Origin: DASUNP01 sp035249305
GTDB taxonomy: Bacteria > Acidobacteriota > Blastocatellia > UBA7656
DNA length: 64,000 nucleotides
NCBI GenBank assembly: GCA_035249305.1
Contig: DATFGQ010000097.1
Coordinates: 143,691-207,690 of the forward strand
Direction: 5' to 3'
Of the stretch, positions 62,547 to 64,000 are shown piece after piece (the stretch's first letter is position 1; each line of letters starts with the position of its first letter). Position numbers and translations under genes: made by a program. The notes under the pieces are model-generated. The model made no database searches. It had not been told where the DNA came from and saw only the letters and a program-made list of their open reading frames with translations.

Positions 62547-62650
62547 TAGAGACGGCCGATGGCCAGGTGCTTTCCGAGGGGGTGATGTGCGGCGCCGGGC
62601 GGGTTTGATTGCTAACATCTCGTCTTTAAGCACTGCTAAAAGGAGGCGAA

Positions 62651-63286
62651 TTGAAGGAAACGGACGGGGCAACTGATGATCCGGGCCGGACCGAGCGGGA
62701 AGAAGCCCCCTCACCTCTGCCAATGACCGAGGCCCAAATACTGGCGGCAACCATTGGCTCGCCCGCCCTTCTCAACCAGACGGTACTCATCGCCGATTAC
62801 GACCCCGAGTGGCCGCAGTCATTCGCCCGCGAGGCGGCGCTGATCCGATCGGCTCTCGGCCATCGCGCACTGGCCGTCGAGCATGTGGGTTCTACTTCTG
62901 TGCCGGGATTGGCGGCCAAGCCAATAATTGACATCCTGCTCGTAGTGGCGAACTCGGCCGACGAGGCGGCCTACGTCCCGGCATTGGAAGCGGCGGGCTA
63001 TCTCTTACGAATACGCGAGCCGGATTGGAATGAGCACCGGATGCTGAAGGGGCCGAACAATGAGGTGAACCTGCATGTATTCTCGCAAGGCTGTGCGGAG
63101 ATCGAGAGGATGCTCCTGTTCCGCGATTGGCTACGTAGCAACCCGGAAGATCGGCAGTTGTATGAGCAGACTAAGCGCGAGCTGGCGCGGCAGTCTTGGA
63201 GATACATGCAAAACTATGCGGATGCGAAGAGCGTTGTAGTTGCGGAGATAATGGAGCGCGCTCGGAGAGCTTCAGCAAAGAACTAG
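62651..63286 (+). CDS. GrpB family protein (UPF0157)
   Basis: A 211-residue protein of the GrpB/nucleotidyltransferase-like fold, with ADYDPEWPQSFAREAALIRSALG, the core EHVGSTSVPGLAAKPIIDILL (about 77-97) and HRMLKGPNNEVNLHVFSQG. Its function is unknown (linked to CoA/dephospho-CoA-like and nucleotidyl-transfer folds). The TTG at 62651 has AGGAGG 4 nt upstream; the first ATG is 62723, giving a 187-residue form that still holds the whole fold. Confidence 0.85.
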   Translation: MKETDGATDDPGRTEREEAPSPLPMTEAQILAATIGSPALLNQTVLIADYDPEWPQSFAREAALIRSALGHRALAVEHVGSTSVPGLAAKPIIDILLVVANSADEAAYVPALEAAGYLLRIREPDWNEHRMLKGPNNEVNLHVFSQGCAEIERMLLFRDWLRSNPEDRQLYEQTKRELARQSWRYMQNYADAKSVVVAEIMERARRASAKN

Positions 63287-63350
63287 CTAATAACGAGAAG
63301 GTGTTCTTACCCCGGTCGAGAGAGAATAAACGTTCTTGGAAAAGTAGGGA

Positions 63351-63950
63351 GAGATTCAGATCAATCCGTGCAAAGGTGTTAAGCGTTTGTGTAAGGACAA
63401 TCTGTTAGTAGGCTACTTAACGCCGGATGAACAGGAAAAGCTGATGCAGGTTCTTACGGGTCGCCGTGCTCATTTGCGAGATGTCCTAGAAATCAACTTG
63501 CATACGGGAATGCGAAAGGGTGAGATATTGACTCTGCACAAGGGCCAGATTGATGTGTTTCGTGATTCTATCGAACTCACGAGAACGAAGTCTGGTAAAT
63601 CGCGTAGTGTGCCAATACACCAAGACCTCAAGCCTCTGCTGCAAAGCCTGTGCGAGAATTCTGGGCCGTCAGGTTATCTGTTTGAGAATCCTCGAACGGG
63701 TAAACCGATCACGGATATTAAAACAGCTTGGCGATTAGCTTTGCGTGATGCGGGGATACCTCATATTCCCTTCCATTGCGCTGGTCGCCATACCTTCGGC
63801 ACAAGGGCTATTGATGGTGGAGTCTCGCTAAGTGCCGTGAAGGAAGTAATGGGTCGCGCGCAGGGTCTATTCATTGTTCCAGTACGCTAGTCGAAACTAT
63901 GCACTTTTAGTGCAAGACTTTCAGTTGCTACACACCTCTACCGCGTGGTA
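63351..63950 (+). pseudogene. Decayed tyrosine recombinase (phage-type integrase)
   Basis: The readable frame holds INPCKGVKRL and NLLVGYLTPDEQEKLM, the join between the arm-binding and catalytic domains, then the active-site Arg (GMRKGEIL), Lys (TKSGKSR) and HCAGR-HTF where HxxR is expected. The N-terminal domain is lost to upstream stops in this frame. The frame stops at 63890 before the Tyr, but one base shift at about 63865 restores YSLFQYASRNYALLVQD, where the catalytic Tyr is expected. At least one, probably several, frameshifts make it a relic. Confidence 0.75.
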
Positions 63951-64000
63951 GAAGTCGTCCCCTATGCGAGATGATCGCCATAGCGGGCACAGTATTACTC

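Overview
The window is a GC-rich (roughly 60%) bacterial chromosome segment. Most probably it comes from an Acidobacteriota, perhaps class Blastocatellia. Clues are a large acidobacterial-type VWFA-related secreted protein (24963-27170), tandem cytochrome c/copper-monooxygenase-like secreted proteins, a pre-peptidase-like/NTF2-like lipoprotein-style protein, a RAYT transposase with its own repeats, and many intergenic palindromic repeats. The assignment is by gene style, not by a marker gene. No rRNA, tRNA or CRISPR array was seen.

Left part (1-30246) is ordinary accessory metabolism. On the minus strand: a fatty acyl-AMP ligase cut by the window edge, a pirin/DUF5996/small-protein operon, a secreted tyrosine phosphatase, an SDR oxidoreductase with exonuclease III, and a DUF3309 mini-protein. 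On the plus strand: a four-gene envelope-stress set (YqjD/YqjE/DUF3618-like membrane proteins) behind a good sigma-54 promoter, a Tat-exported thiamine-diphosphate enzyme behind a sigma-70 promoter with an overlapping palindromic operator, a c-type cytochrome cluster, a RAYT element, a PQQ/cytochrome dehydrogenase and a VapBC-type pair. Then come an MFS transporter, alpha/beta hydrolase and amidohydrolase (minus strand), a DinB protein, the VWFA protein, a DJ-1/PfpI protein and an MBL-fold di-iron-type protein.

The central feature is a 15-gene co-directional block (30895-61091, about 30 kb, mostly gaps under 70 bp with several overlaps), preceded by a 648-bp gap holding a near-consensus promoter. 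In order it encodes: a zinc-ribbon/beta-propeller protein; a membrane vWA protein; a 3-TM protein; a 1117-aa tubulin/FtsZ-like GTPase; a zinc-ribbon/Ig-like/Hsp70 fusion; a degenerate Hsp70-like protein; two tandem membrane coiled-coil proteins whose C-termini look like the GrpE beta domain; an Ig-like protein; a ZorA/MotA-like proton-channel protein; a ZorB/MotB-like OmpA protein; a 1685-aa RHS/YD-repeat protein; a secreted protein ending in a His/Cys (CHAT/caspase-like) domain and sharing a middle domain with the RHS protein; an unknown protein; and a zinc-ribbon/TM protein.

My reading is a trans-envelope machine. A cytoplasmic tubulin-like GTPase and Hsp70-like ATPase would be coupled through membrane-bound GrpE-like co-chaperones and a proton-driven ZorAB-like motor to large surface/periplasmic RHS-type proteins. 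The tubulin-like + vWA + OmpA-family core resembles the predicted membrane-remodelling system built round an FtsZ-like family (Makarova and Koonin 2010, recalled from memory). The Hsp70/GrpE, ZorA-like and RHS/caspase-like parts are additions I do not recognise as described together. Function (membrane remodelling, secretion, defence or conflict) is open.

The right end (61302-64000) has a YncE-like beta-propeller, a GrpB-family protein and a decayed tyrosine recombinase, which may mark the edge of an old island.
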